A stretch of DNA of 6,240 bases from Solirubrobacteraceae bacterium (GTDB lineage Bacteria > Actinomycetota > Thermoleophilia > Solirubrobacterales > Solirubrobacteraceae). Made by a program: the position numbers and the translations under genes. A model generated the notes under the pieces. That model worked only from the letters and a program-made list of their open reading frames with translations, did not search any database and was not told the DNA's origin. The DNA lies in NCBI GenBank assembly GCA_025928415.1, contig JAICJK010000168.1, positions 1-6,240 on the forward strand, given 5' to 3'. This document shows positions 1-5,334 of this stretch, one piece after another. Within the stretch, counting starts at the first letter, position 1; each line of letters begins with the position of its first letter.

Positions 1-94
1 CGCCCGGCAGCGTCCGTCCGATGCAGGATCCGAACGGCCCGATCGGCCGACGCGCCCCTGCGGGGGCCATGGCATTTCCACCCCGAGGAGCACC
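1..94. other. upstream leader of the glycoside hydrolase gene
   Basis: No gene is supported here. The frame of the downstream hydrolase stays open to the window edge but offers no ATG, GTG or TTG before base 95. A small GC hairpin (GCCCC at 54-58 pairing with GGGGC at 63-67, loop TGCG) has no T-run after it, so it is only a weak candidate for the terminator of an upstream gene. No convincing -10/-35 pair is visible. Confidence 0.4.
85..90 (+). promoter_or_regulatory. ribosome binding site GAGGAG
   Basis: GAGGAG lies four bases before the GTG at 95. It supports that GTG as the start; the signal peptide encoded directly after it agrees. Confidence 0.6.
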
Positions 95-1822
95 GTGCGC
101 CTGACCCGTCCCTCTGTCGTCCTGCTGCTCGCCCTCGCGGCGCTGCTCGCGCCTGCGGCCGCGCGGGCCGCGACGCCCGGCGTGAACATCGCCGGCGCCC
201 CGACGCAGGACCGCGTCGACGAGGCGCTGGCCACGGGCGCCAAGCAGGTCCGCATCTTCGCCCTGTGGTCCGACTTCGAGCCGTTCGGCCCGGCGGACTT
301 CCCCGCCCCGAGCGACCCCAACCAGCAGAACTTCCTGGCCACCTTCGACGCGGCGATCGCGCGCATCAACGCCGCGGGCGCCAAGCCGGTGCTCGTGGTC
401 GTCGGCACGCCGGGCTGGGCCAACGGCGGCGCCGGGCCCTGGGTCCCGCCGACCGACCTGCGGGACTACGCGAGCTTCTTCGGCGAGCTCACCGCCCGCT
501 ACGGCACGCAGGTCGCGGCCTACGAGGTGTGGAACGAGGAGGACGAGAACGTCTTCTGGCAGCCCGGCCCGGACGCCGCCCGCTATGCGGCGATGCTCAA
601 GTCCGCCTACGCCGCCGGCAAGGCCGGCAACGCGAACGCGAACATCCTGCTCGGCCCGCTGACCGGCAACGACTACCCCTTCCTGGAGCAGCTCTACGCC
701 AACGGCGTCAAGGGCTCCTTCGACGGCGTGAGCGTCCACACCGACACCGCCTGCCTGGACCGCGGGCCGGACTCGTTCTACCGCGAGAACGGCCGCCTGG
801 CGCGCTTCACGTTCCTGGGCTACCGCGAGGTCCGCGCCTCGATGCTGGCTCAGGGCGACGACAAGCCGATCTGGATGTCCGAGCTCGGCTGGACGTCGAC
901 CGGCGGCGCGGCGAACTCGTGCAGCCGCGGCACGTTCGCCAACCAGAAGCCGGACGGCGTCAGCGAGGCCGACCAGGCCAAGTTCCTCACGCAGGCCTAC
1001 GGCTGCCTGGCGCAGGACCCCTACGTCGTGGCCGCCGACTGGTTCACCCTGCGCGACGCCTCCGGCCTGTCGCCCAACGAGCTCGACCACTACGGCCTGC
1101 TCCGCGTCAACGGCGACAGGAAGCCCTCCTACGCCGCCTTCGCGCAGATCGCCAGGACGGACGGCGGGTCGCCCGGGCCGTGCGGGGACTTCGCCCCGCC
1201 GTCGCTCTCGGTCTCCTCGCCGGTCGAGGGCCAGCAGTTCGTCGGCAAGCTGGACCTGCGCGCCTCGGCCAAGGACTCCGGCGTCGGCGTGGCCCGCATC
1301 ACGTTCGGCTACGACGGCGGGCAGAAGATCCGCAACTTCACCGACCGGCTGACCAACGGCGCGTCCGTCGGCCTGACGCCGTGGCAGGGCTCCGGCAAGC
1401 TCGCGCTCGGGCCGCACACGATCGAGGTCACCGCGCTCGACCAGAACGGGAACACCGCGACGCGGACGATCCACGTCGTCAAGGTCGCCGCGGGCGCGCT
1501 GGCCGCGCGGCTCACGCCGCGCTTCAAGCTGCAGTCCAAGGTCAAGTGCAAGCGGCGCACGTGCACCTACAAGGGGCGCCTGCTGCGCGGCTCGTCGGCC
1601 AACCCGTCGCCCGGTGGCAAGGTCGCCGTCGAGTGGCAGTGGCGCAACAAGCAGCACAAGTGGCGCAAGCTCGTGGGCGGCCTCAAGCCCGCCAACAAGG
1701 CCTTCACGTTCAAGGCCAAGCTGAAGAAGGCCGGCAAGTGGCGCGTCCGGGTCGTCTACAAGGGCCAGGCGCCCTGGAAGAAGGCGACCTCGAAGTACCG
1801 GACCTTCACCGTCAAGCGCTAG
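95..1822 (+). CDS. secreted clan GH-A glycoside hydrolase with Ig-like domain and basic C-terminal module
   Basis: A 575-residue exported protein, probably a polysaccharide- or glycoside-cleaving enzyme; the substrate cannot be read from sequence. Residues 1-25 form a Sec signal peptide (basic start, Leu/Ala core, cleavage near ARA-AT) with no twin arginine. Residues about 28-355 look like a (beta/alpha)8 barrel of the GH5/GH39-like cellulase superfamily. The EVWNEE segment places the acid/base at E148, and IWMSELGW places the nucleophile at E263. WFTLRD (316-321) and the DHYGLL segment (331-336) fit late barrel strands. Cysteines 220, 276, 304 and 363 could form disulfides. Residues about 368-465 resemble a bacterial Ig-like domain (SVSSPVEGQ, HTIEVTALDQNGN). 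Residues 478-575 are very basic, with 31 Lys/Arg, a single acidic residue and a C485/C490 pair; this may be an anchoring or polymer-binding module. GTG start chosen from the ribosome site and signal peptide. The fold is fairly secure; the exact GH family is not. Confidence 0.85.
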   Translation: MRLTRPSVVLLLALAALLAPAAARAATPGVNIAGAPTQDRVDEALATGAKQVRIFALWSDFEPFGPADFPAPSDPNQQNFLATFDAAIARINAAGAKPVLVVVGTPGWANGGAGPWVPPTDLRDYASFFGELTARYGTQVAAYEVWNEEDENVFWQPGPDAARYAAMLKSAYAAGKAGNANANILLGPLTGNDYPFLEQLYANGVKGSFDGVSVHTDTACLDRGPDSFYRENGRLARFTFLGYREVRASMLAQGDDKPIWMSELGWTSTGGAANSCSRGTFANQKPDGVSEADQAKFLTQAYGCLAQDPYVVAADWFTLRDASGLSPNELDHYGLLRVNGDRKPSYAAFAQIARTDGGSPGPCGDFAPPSLSVSSPVEGQQFVGKLDLRASAKDSGVGVARITFGYDGGQKIRNFTDRLTNGASVGLTPWQGSGKLALGPHTIEVTALDQNGNTATRTIHVVKVAAGALAARLTPRFKLQSKVKCKRRTCTYKGRLLRGSSANPSPGGKVAVEWQWRNKQHKWRKLVGGLKPANKAFTFKAKLKKAGKWRVRVVYKGQAPWKKATSKYRTFTVKR

Positions 1823-1830
1823 CCGGGGCC

Positions 1831-1866
1831 GGGCCGCGCGTGCGCCACGGCGCGCCCGCGCGGTCC
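1831..1866 (+). terminator. long GC hairpin after the hydrolase gene, no U-tract
   Basis: GGGCCGCGCG (1831-1840) pairs with CGCGCGGTCC (1857-1866) through ten pairs including one G-T. A nested GCGC/GCGC stem sits in the loop (1842-1853). It begins nine bases after the TAG stop. There is no downstream T-run, so it fits the U-less terminators reported in actinobacteria; it could instead be an RNA-stabilising stem. It lies between the hydrolase and lipoprotein genes, suggesting at least partial uncoupling of their transcripts. Confidence 0.5.
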
Positions 1867-1886
1867 GAACCGGCAGACTGCCGCGG

Positions 1887-3413
1887 ATGCGCGTGCCCTG
1901 CCTGTCCCCGGTGATCGTCGCGTGCACGGCCGTCCTGGTCGCCGCCTGCGGATCCTCGGGCGGGGAGGGGTCGGTGCCCGAGACCGTCGCCGCGAGCGCC
2001 GCGGGCGCGGCGACCAGCCCGGCGACCGGGCCGGACGCCGCGGCCTCGAGGGCCAAGCCGCTCGGCGACTGGCCGCTGTTCGGGCTGCGGCCCTCGCGGG
2101 AGAACGCGACCAACCGCGCCACGGGCATCACGGCGCGCTCCGTGCGGCACCTGCGCCGCGTGCGCGTCGCGCTGCCCGGGACCGTCGACTCCTCGCCGAT
2201 CGTGCTGCGCCGGCTCCGCGTGCGCGGCGCCGCCCGCGACGTCGCCTTCGCCACGACCACCTACGGGAAGACCGTCGCCGTGGACCTCGCGCGCCATCGG
2301 ATCCTGTGGACCTTCACGCCGGCCGGCTACGACCGCGTCAAGGGCACCTCGCAGATCACCAACGCCAGCCCGGCCGCCGACCCGGACCGCGCGTTCGTCT
2401 ACGCCGCCTCCCCCGACGGGCTCGTCCACAAGCTCCGCGTGCGCGACGGGCGCGAGGCCCCCGGCGCCTGGCCGGTCCGCGTGACCCGCGACCCGACGCA
2501 CGAGAAGCTGACCTCCTCGTTCAACGTCAGCGGATCGCGCCTGGTCGTCGTCACGGGCGGCTACATCGGCGACGCGCCGCCCTACCAGGGCCACGTCGTG
2601 TCGATCGAGCGGGCGACCGGCAAGGTCGCCGCCGTCTTCAACTCCCTGTGCTCCGACCGGCGCGAGATCATCCAGCCCAGCACCTGCGCGTCGTCGGACT
2701 CCGCGATCTGGGCGCGGTCGGGCGCCGTCGTGCTGCCCGGCTCGGGCGACCTGCTCGTGGCCACCGGCAACGCGCCGTTCGACGGTAAGGCCGACTGGGG
2801 CGACTCGGTGCTGCGCCTGGACGCCGCGACGCTGCGCCTGACGCAGAACTGGACGCCCGCCAACCAGGCCGAGCTCGAGTCGACGGACGCCGACCTGGGC
2901 TCGACGGCGCCCGCCGTCCTCGGCCACGGCCTGCTGCTGCAGGGCGGCAAGGACGCCAAGCTCGACGTCCTGCAGGCGGACAAGCTCAACGGCACGGGCG
3001 GCGCGAGCCCGCGCCAGGGCGGCCAGCTCCAGACGCTCACCGCGCCGGGCGGCGAGCAGGTCTTCACCGCGCCGGCGGTCTGGCACCGCGGCGGGCGCAC
3101 GCTCGTCTTCGTCACGACCAACGGCGCGACGCAGGCCTACCGCCTGCGCGGCCGCCGCCTGCAGGGGCTGTGGGCCAACGCGCATCCCGGCACGAGCCCG
3201 GTGCTCGCCGGCGGCCTGCTCTACGTCCACGACCCCACGGGCGCCGGGCTGCGCGTCTACGCGCCGTCGACCGGGCGGGTCGTCGCCACGCTGCCGGCCG
3301 GCGGCGGACACTGGGGCAGTCCCGTGGTGACCGGCGGGCGCATCGTCCTGCCGGAGGGCGACGCGAACGACCACCTCACCCGCGGCGTCCTGGACGTGTA
3401 CGAGCGGCGCTAG
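1887..3413 (+). CDS. PQQ-repeat-type beta-propeller lipoprotein
   Basis: A 508-residue envelope protein. Residues 1-20 are a lipoprotein signal peptide ending in the lipobox VAA-C, so C21 should be lipidated and the mature protein tethered to the outer face of the membrane. An Ala/Ser/Thr/Pro/Gly-rich linker follows (about 22-58). The rest reads as propeller blades: the opening DWPLFGLRPSRENATN (61-76) is the classic first strand of PQQ-like quinoprotein propellers. Repeats of the form 'V.AVDLA...ILWTF' (129-143), 'GHVVSIERATGKVAAVF' (235-251), 'GDSVLRLDAATL' (305-316) and 'LRVYAPSTGRVVATL' (455-469) are blade-like. C255 and C267 may pair. I see no residues proving cofactor binding, so it may be a structural or ligand-binding propeller rather than a dehydrogenase. 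The start has no clear Shine-Dalgarno but gives an intact lipoprotein signal. It follows the secreted hydrolase by 64 bases, so a shared envelope role is plausible, but that is inference. Confidence 0.85.
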   Translation: MRVPCLSPVIVACTAVLVAACGSSGGEGSVPETVAASAAGAATSPATGPDAAASRAKPLGDWPLFGLRPSRENATNRATGITARSVRHLRRVRVALPGTVDSSPIVLRRLRVRGAARDVAFATTTYGKTVAVDLARHRILWTFTPAGYDRVKGTSQITNASPAADPDRAFVYAASPDGLVHKLRVRDGREAPGAWPVRVTRDPTHEKLTSSFNVSGSRLVVVTGGYIGDAPPYQGHVVSIERATGKVAAVFNSLCSDRREIIQPSTCASSDSAIWARSGAVVLPGSGDLLVATGNAPFDGKADWGDSVLRLDAATLRLTQNWTPANQAELESTDADLGSTAPAVLGHGLLLQGGKDAKLDVLQADKLNGTGGASPRQGGQLQTLTAPGGEQVFTAPAVWHRGGRTLVFVTTNGATQAYRLRGRRLQGLWANAHPGTSPVLAGGLLYVHDPTGAGLRVYAPSTGRVVATLPAGGGHWGSPVVTGGRIVLPEGDANDHLTRGVLDVYERR

Positions 3414-3416
3414 ATT
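3411..3416 (+). promoter_or_regulatory. possible -10 element TAGATT overlapping the lipoprotein stop codon
   Basis: TAGATT matches the actinobacterial TANNNT -10 pattern, and its first three bases are the TAG stop of the upstream gene. It lies eight bases before the ATG at 3425, a spacing that would give a leaderless or near-leaderless transcript. No good -35 is visible, so this is tentative. Confidence 0.25.
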
Positions 3417-3424
3417 CGAAGGCG

Positions 3425-3727
3425 ATGCCGACCGACGCACTCGAGCCCGCGGACGTCCTGCGCGCGCTGCGCGGCGGCGTGGCGACGCTCGAGGCGCTGC
3501 GCGGCCGCCTCGGCGGCGCGGATCGCGAGCAGCTCGCCTGGGCGCTCGACGACCTGGCGGCGCAGGGGCTCGTGCAGGTCTCGGGCGCGTGGGACTGCGG
3601 GCCGGGAGGGCTGTGCGGGACGAGCGCGCCGGCCACCGCCGTGCTCACGCCCGCCGGCCGCGCGGCCGCGCGCCGCGCTCAGGAGCGGCGCGGCGACCGG
3701 GGCCCGGTCACCCCGTCCGCATCGTGA
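3425..3727 (+). CDS. small winged-helix-like protein, function unknown
   Basis: A 100-residue protein I do not recognise as a named family. Its layout suggests a winged helix-turn-helix: helices at about 8-16 (ADVLRALRG), 20-30 (ATLEALRGRLG) and 33-48 (DREQLAWALDDLAAQG), then a strand-turn-strand wing (50-75, LVQVSGAWDCGPG...TAVLTPAG) and a last basic helix (76-90). The pattern 'L.AL..QGLV.V....Y/LT.AG' is common in MarR/PadR-like regulators. The wing holds a C58/C64 pair (DCGPGGLC) that could bind a metal or respond to redox. The ATG at 3425 was chosen because it falls just after the lipoprotein stop, with GAAGG at 3418-3422; the frame is open further upstream, but only inside the lipoprotein gene. 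Tight spacing suggests an operon with the lipoprotein, or its own promoter at TAGATT. Real gene: likely. DNA-binding role: inference. Confidence 0.6.
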   Translation: MPTDALEPADVLRALRGGVATLEALRGRLGGADREQLAWALDDLAAQGLVQVSGAWDCGPGGLCGTSAPATAVLTPAGRAAARRAQERRGDRGPVTPSAS

Positions 3728-3732
3728 TCCGG

Positions 3733-3757
3733 CGGCGCAGGCGCCCGGGCTGCGCCG
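3733..3757 (+). terminator. GC hairpin after the small winged-helix gene
   Basis: CGGCGCAG (3733-3740) pairs perfectly with CTGCGCCG (3750-3757) across a nine-base loop, five bases after the TGA stop. There is no T-run. Placement after a stop and before the nucS promoter favours a terminator, but such stems arise easily at this base composition. Confidence 0.35.
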
Positions 3758-3807
3758 AGCCGAGCCGATCGAGGCCGCCGGTGGCGGGATCCGCCCGGCG
3801 CGCCGCG

Positions 3808-3813
3808 TACCGT
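3808..3813 (+). promoter_or_regulatory. possible leaderless -10 element for nucS
   Basis: TACCGT fits TANNNT and ends eight bases before the nucS ATG. No Shine-Dalgarno sequence precedes that ATG, which together suggests transcription starting at or next to the start codon. No clear -35 is seen. Confidence 0.35.
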
Positions 3814-3821
3814 GCAGCGCC

Positions 3822-4499
3822 ATGCGCCTGATCGTCGCCCGCTGCGAGGTCACCTACACCGGCCGCCTGACCGCCGTGCTGCCCGAGGCGCTGCGGCTGG
3901 TCATGGTCAAGTCGGACGGGTCGGTGATGGTCCACGCCGACACCGGCGGCTACAAGCCCCAGAACTGGATGACGCCGCCCACGGTCATCGAGGAGGGCGA
4001 CGGGCACATCGTCGTGCGCAAGCGGGCGGGGGCGACGGAGGACCGGCTGGACATCCGCATCGCCGAGGTCCTCAGCGACGTGACGCACGACATGGGCGAG
4101 GCGGCGGCGCTCGAGAAGGACGGCGTCGAGCGCGACCTGCAGGAGGCGCTGGCCGCGGCGCCCGGCTTCTGCGGCGAGGGCTTCCGCCTGGTCCGGCGCG
4201 AGTGGCCGACCGACATCGGGCCCGTCGACCTGATGTGCCGCGACGAGGACGACGGCTGGATCGCGGTGGAGATCAAGCGCGTCGCGACGATCGACGCCGT
4301 CGAGCAGCTCACGCGCTACCTCGAGCGCATCCGGCAGGACCCGGCCCTGGGCGCGTGCCGCGGCGTGCTCGCCGCCCAGCAGATCAAGCCGCAGGCGCGC
4401 GTGCTGGCGGAGGCGCGCGGGCTGGCCTGCGTGGAGGTCGACCTCGCGGTGCTGCGCGGCGAGCGCGAGCCGGACCTCACGCTGTTCGCCGCGGTGTAG
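3822..4499 (+). CDS. nucS: NucS/EndoMS mismatch-specific endonuclease
   Basis: A 225-residue cytoplasmic nuclease, close to the usual length for actinobacterial NucS. The family makes double-strand cuts at mismatches such as G-T, G-G and T-T, and provides non-canonical mismatch repair in actinobacteria lacking MutS/MutL. The N-terminal half (1 to about 100) is the DNA-binding and dimer domain, with the conserved NWMTPP at 48-53. The C-terminal half is a RecB-like nuclease: IGPVDLM supplies D136, WIAVEIKR supplies E150 and K152, and EQLTRYLE (161-168) supplies Q162; E127 lies just before. All the expected metal-binding and catalytic positions are present, so it should be active. The last residues include DLTLF (218-222), resembling the sliding-clamp-binding motif through which corynebacterial NucS is tied to the beta clamp. 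The ATG has no ribosome site, suggesting a leaderless message. The gene stands alone, and the G of its TAG stop is the first base of the G-tract array. Confidence 0.95.
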   Translation: MRLIVARCEVTYTGRLTAVLPEALRLVMVKSDGSVMVHADTGGYKPQNWMTPPTVIEEGDGHIVVRKRAGATEDRLDIRIAEVLSDVTHDMGEAAALEKDGVERDLQEALAAAPGFCGEGFRLVRREWPTDIGPVDLMCRDEDDGWIAVEIKRVATIDAVEQLTRYLERIRQDPALGACRGVLAAQQIKPQARVLAEARGLACVEVDLAVLRGEREPDLTLFAAV

Positions 4500-4533
4500 G
4501 GGCCGCGGGCCGCGGGGCCGCGGGGTCGCGGGG
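4499..4533 (+). repeat. G-tract tandem array (G-quadruplex motif) between convergent genes
   Basis: Five G-tracts of three to four Gs start at 4499, 4507, 4514, 4522 and 4530, each separated by exactly four bases (CCGC three times, then TCGC). The unit is a seven- to eight-base GGG(G)YCGC repeat. It satisfies the G3+N1-7 quadruplex pattern on the + strand, which is the nucS coding strand. CCGCGG palindromes inside it could form competing hairpins. It may help terminate one or both convergent transcripts. Bases 4534-4557 hold nothing further that I recognise. Confidence 0.7.
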
Positions 4534-4557
4534 TCGCGCTCGCGTCCGCTTCCGCGC

Positions 4558-5028
4558 TCAGCGCGCGCGGTCGCGCGCCTGGGCGAACAGCGCCGCGATC
4601 CCCGGGTCCATGAAGTAGTCGGTGCCGCCGTCGGGGCGGCCCTCGGTGGCGATCGGGAAGACGCGGCCGAGCTTGCGGGTGTAGCGCCCGGGCCAGGCGA
4701 GCAGGCCGGCGACGCCGTGGGCGCCCTTGGCCAGGTGCAGCCGGGCGGCGAGCTCGTTGCCGGCGACGCGCTGGCCGGGCGCGTCGACGAGCACGTCGAA
4801 GAGGTCGCGCGCGGGGGGCGCGAGCTTGGCGTACAGCCAGGCGGCCGCGTCGGCGTCGGCCTCGGTCCACGGCTCGGCGCCGTGGTGGGGCCGGCCACCG
4901 CGCCGGCCGGGGCCGCGGCCCCGCGGCAGCCCCGCGCCGGGGTCGGCCGCCAGGAAGGCGGCGAACCAGGCGTAGAACTCCGGGACCCGCTCCTCGGGCA
5001 CGGCGACGGTGACCTGCTTGTCGGCCAT
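4558..5028 (-). CDS. uncharacterised protein with strand-helix module and winged-helix-like domain
   Basis: A 156-residue protein I cannot place in a named family. Residues 3-27 (KQVTVAVPEERVPEFY...) form a beta strand plus an amphipathic helix, a pattern like the first half of a ribbon-helix-helix fold. Residues about 30-52 are a Gly/Arg/Pro/His linker. From W54 (WTEADADAAAWLYAKL) the protein becomes ordered again: helices at about 56-69 and 72-83, then AGNELAARLHL (89-99), which fits a recognition-helix region, then HGVAGLLAWPGRYTRKLG (104-121) and a final strand/helix (YFMDPGIAALFAQARD, 138-153). This resembles a winged-helix DNA-binding domain; a regulator is a reasonable but unproven guess. 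It starts with an ATG sharing one base with the stop of the upstream 72-residue gene (TGATG), so it is probably translationally coupled. The region 3-27 is a near copy of residues 12-36 of that neighbour. Confidence 0.75.
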   Translation of the reverse strand: MADKQVTVAVPEERVPEFYAWFAAFLAADPGAGLPRGRGPGRRGGRPHHGAEPWTEADADAAAWLYAKLAPPARDLFDVLVDAPGQRVAGNELAARLHLAKGAHGVAGLLAWPGRYTRKLGRVFPIATEGRPDGGTDYFMDPGIAALFAQARDRAR

Positions 5029-5246
5029 CAGGCCTCCGCGGCCTCGCGGTCCTCCGCGCGGCGCCGCCCGTGGCAGTCACCGTGGTGGCGCCCGCCGGGC
5101 CCGCCGCCCGCGTGGCGGCCCCGGCCCCGGCCGCGGCCGGCCAGGAAGCGCGCGTAGAACGCGTAGAACTCGGCGACCCGCTCCTCGGGGACGTCGACGG
5201 TGACCTGCTTGTCCTGCTGGGTGGGTGTGGTGGTGGCGCTCTCCAT
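5028..5246 (-). CDS. 72-residue paralogous leader protein with Gly/Arg/His-rich tail
   Basis: First gene of the leftward pair. Residues 12-36 match residues 3-27 of the next protein at 20 of 25 positions, and the DNA blocks (5139-5213 and 4948-5022) match at 63 of 75 bases by my hand alignment, so this is a duplicated N-terminal module. After the strand-helix segment the protein runs into a low-complexity Gly/Arg/His tail (GRGRGRGRHAGGG..., 37-63) containing HHGDCHG (54-60), which could bind metal. It ends EDREAAEA without any counterpart of the neighbour's winged-helix domain. The ATG at 5246 has the best ribosome site of the window, and the promoter upstream is strong, so expression is likely. 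Function unknown; it could be a partner or competitor that dimerises with the longer paralog through the shared module (inference). Confidence 0.7.
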   Translation of the reverse strand: MESATTTPTQQDKQVTVDVPEERVAEFYAFYARFLAGRGRGRGRHAGGGPGGRHHGDCHGRRRAEDREAAEA

Positions 5247-5249
5247 GAG

Positions 5250-5259
5250 CCTCTCCTCC
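5250..5259 (-). promoter_or_regulatory. strong Shine-Dalgarno GGAGGAGAGG
   Basis: Read leftward, GGAGGAGAGG ends three bases before the ATG at 5246, with the GGAGG core eight bases from it. It is the clearest ribosome site in the window and fixes the start of the 72-residue gene. Confidence 0.8.
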
Positions 5260-5269
5260 GGTCGGTGTG

Positions 5270-5310
5270 CTGTACAGGATGCCAGTATACTACCAGTAGA
5301 TACTTAAGTA
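5270..5310. promoter_or_regulatory. AT-rich palindrome cluster, candidate operator
   Basis: Three perfect short palindromes lie in about 40 bases: CTGTACAG (5270-5277), AGTATACT (5284-5291) and TACTTAAGTA (5301-5310). In addition CCAGTATACT (5282-5291) is echoed by CCAGTAGATACT (5293-5304), and AGTAT/ATACT arms (5284-5288, 5300-5304) form a wider inverted repeat. The cluster overlaps the leftward promoter, as expected of a repressor site. The regulator is unknown; the winged-helix-like product of the downstream gene is one candidate. Confidence 0.5.
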
Positions 5311-5312
5311 AA
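5284..5312 (-). promoter_or_regulatory. sigma70-type promoter for the leftward gene pair
   Basis: Read leftward, TTTACT (5307-5312) and TATACT (5284-5289) stand 17 bases apart. They match the -35 TTGACA at four of six and the -10 TATAAT at five of six positions. Transcription should begin near 5275-5278, giving a leader of about 30 bases with the strong ribosome site in it. It is the only clear consensus-like promoter in the window. Confidence 0.65.
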
Positions 5313-5322
5313 GACCGTGAGA

Positions 5323-5328
5323 TAGGCT
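5323..5328 (+). promoter_or_regulatory. probable leaderless -10 element for the crotonase gene
   Basis: TAGGCT fits TANNNT and ends six bases before the ATG at 5335, which has no Shine-Dalgarno. This is the spacing expected when the transcript starts at the start codon. The -35 region would fall in the palindrome cluster at about 5300-5305 and is not consensus-like, so divergent control with the leftward pair is possible. Confidence 0.4.
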
Positions 5329-5334
5329 GCCGCC

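Noticed and set aside
54..67. A five-pair GC hairpin near the left edge as a terminator
   Set aside because: The stem is short, no T-run follows and no upstream gene end is visible.
265..1914. A long alternative plus-strand frame inside the hydrolase gene
   Set aside because: The product is an Arg/Gly/Ala low-complexity chain; the overlapping frame has a signal peptide, catalytic motifs and an Ig-like domain.
1887..3413. Calling the propeller lipoprotein a PQQ-dependent dehydrogenase
   Set aside because: Blade-like repeats are present, but I cannot identify the cofactor-binding Trp/Cys-Cys/Ca-ligand set of the alcohol dehydrogenases.
1812..3440. A long open frame on the minus strand opposite the lipoprotein gene
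   Set aside because: Its translation is Arg/Ala/Gly/Val-rich with no domain pattern, while the plus strand encodes a clear lipobox and propeller repeats. Stop-free antisense frames are expected at this GC content.
3783..3795. GGCGG-GAT-CCGCC inverted repeat upstream of nucS as an operator
   Set aside because: Five-base GC arms with a three-base loop are common by chance here and there is no second copy.
3708..4898. A minus-strand frame running across nucS and into the 156-residue gene
   Set aside because: It is low-complexity Pro/Arg/Ala and runs opposite the intact nucS catalytic motifs and out of frame with the supported leftward gene.
5028..5138. A frameshift that would join the 72-residue protein to a lost winged-helix domain
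   Set aside because: The DNA runs straight into the start of the next gene. There is no second copy of the WTEAD...YFMDP region in any frame, so this is a partial duplication, not a broken full copy.
4558..5246. Toxin-antitoxin interpretation of the overlapping small leftward genes
   Set aside because: The two proteins are paralogous in their N-termini and neither shows a toxin fold or active-site motif that I recognise; a stop-start overlap alone is not enough.
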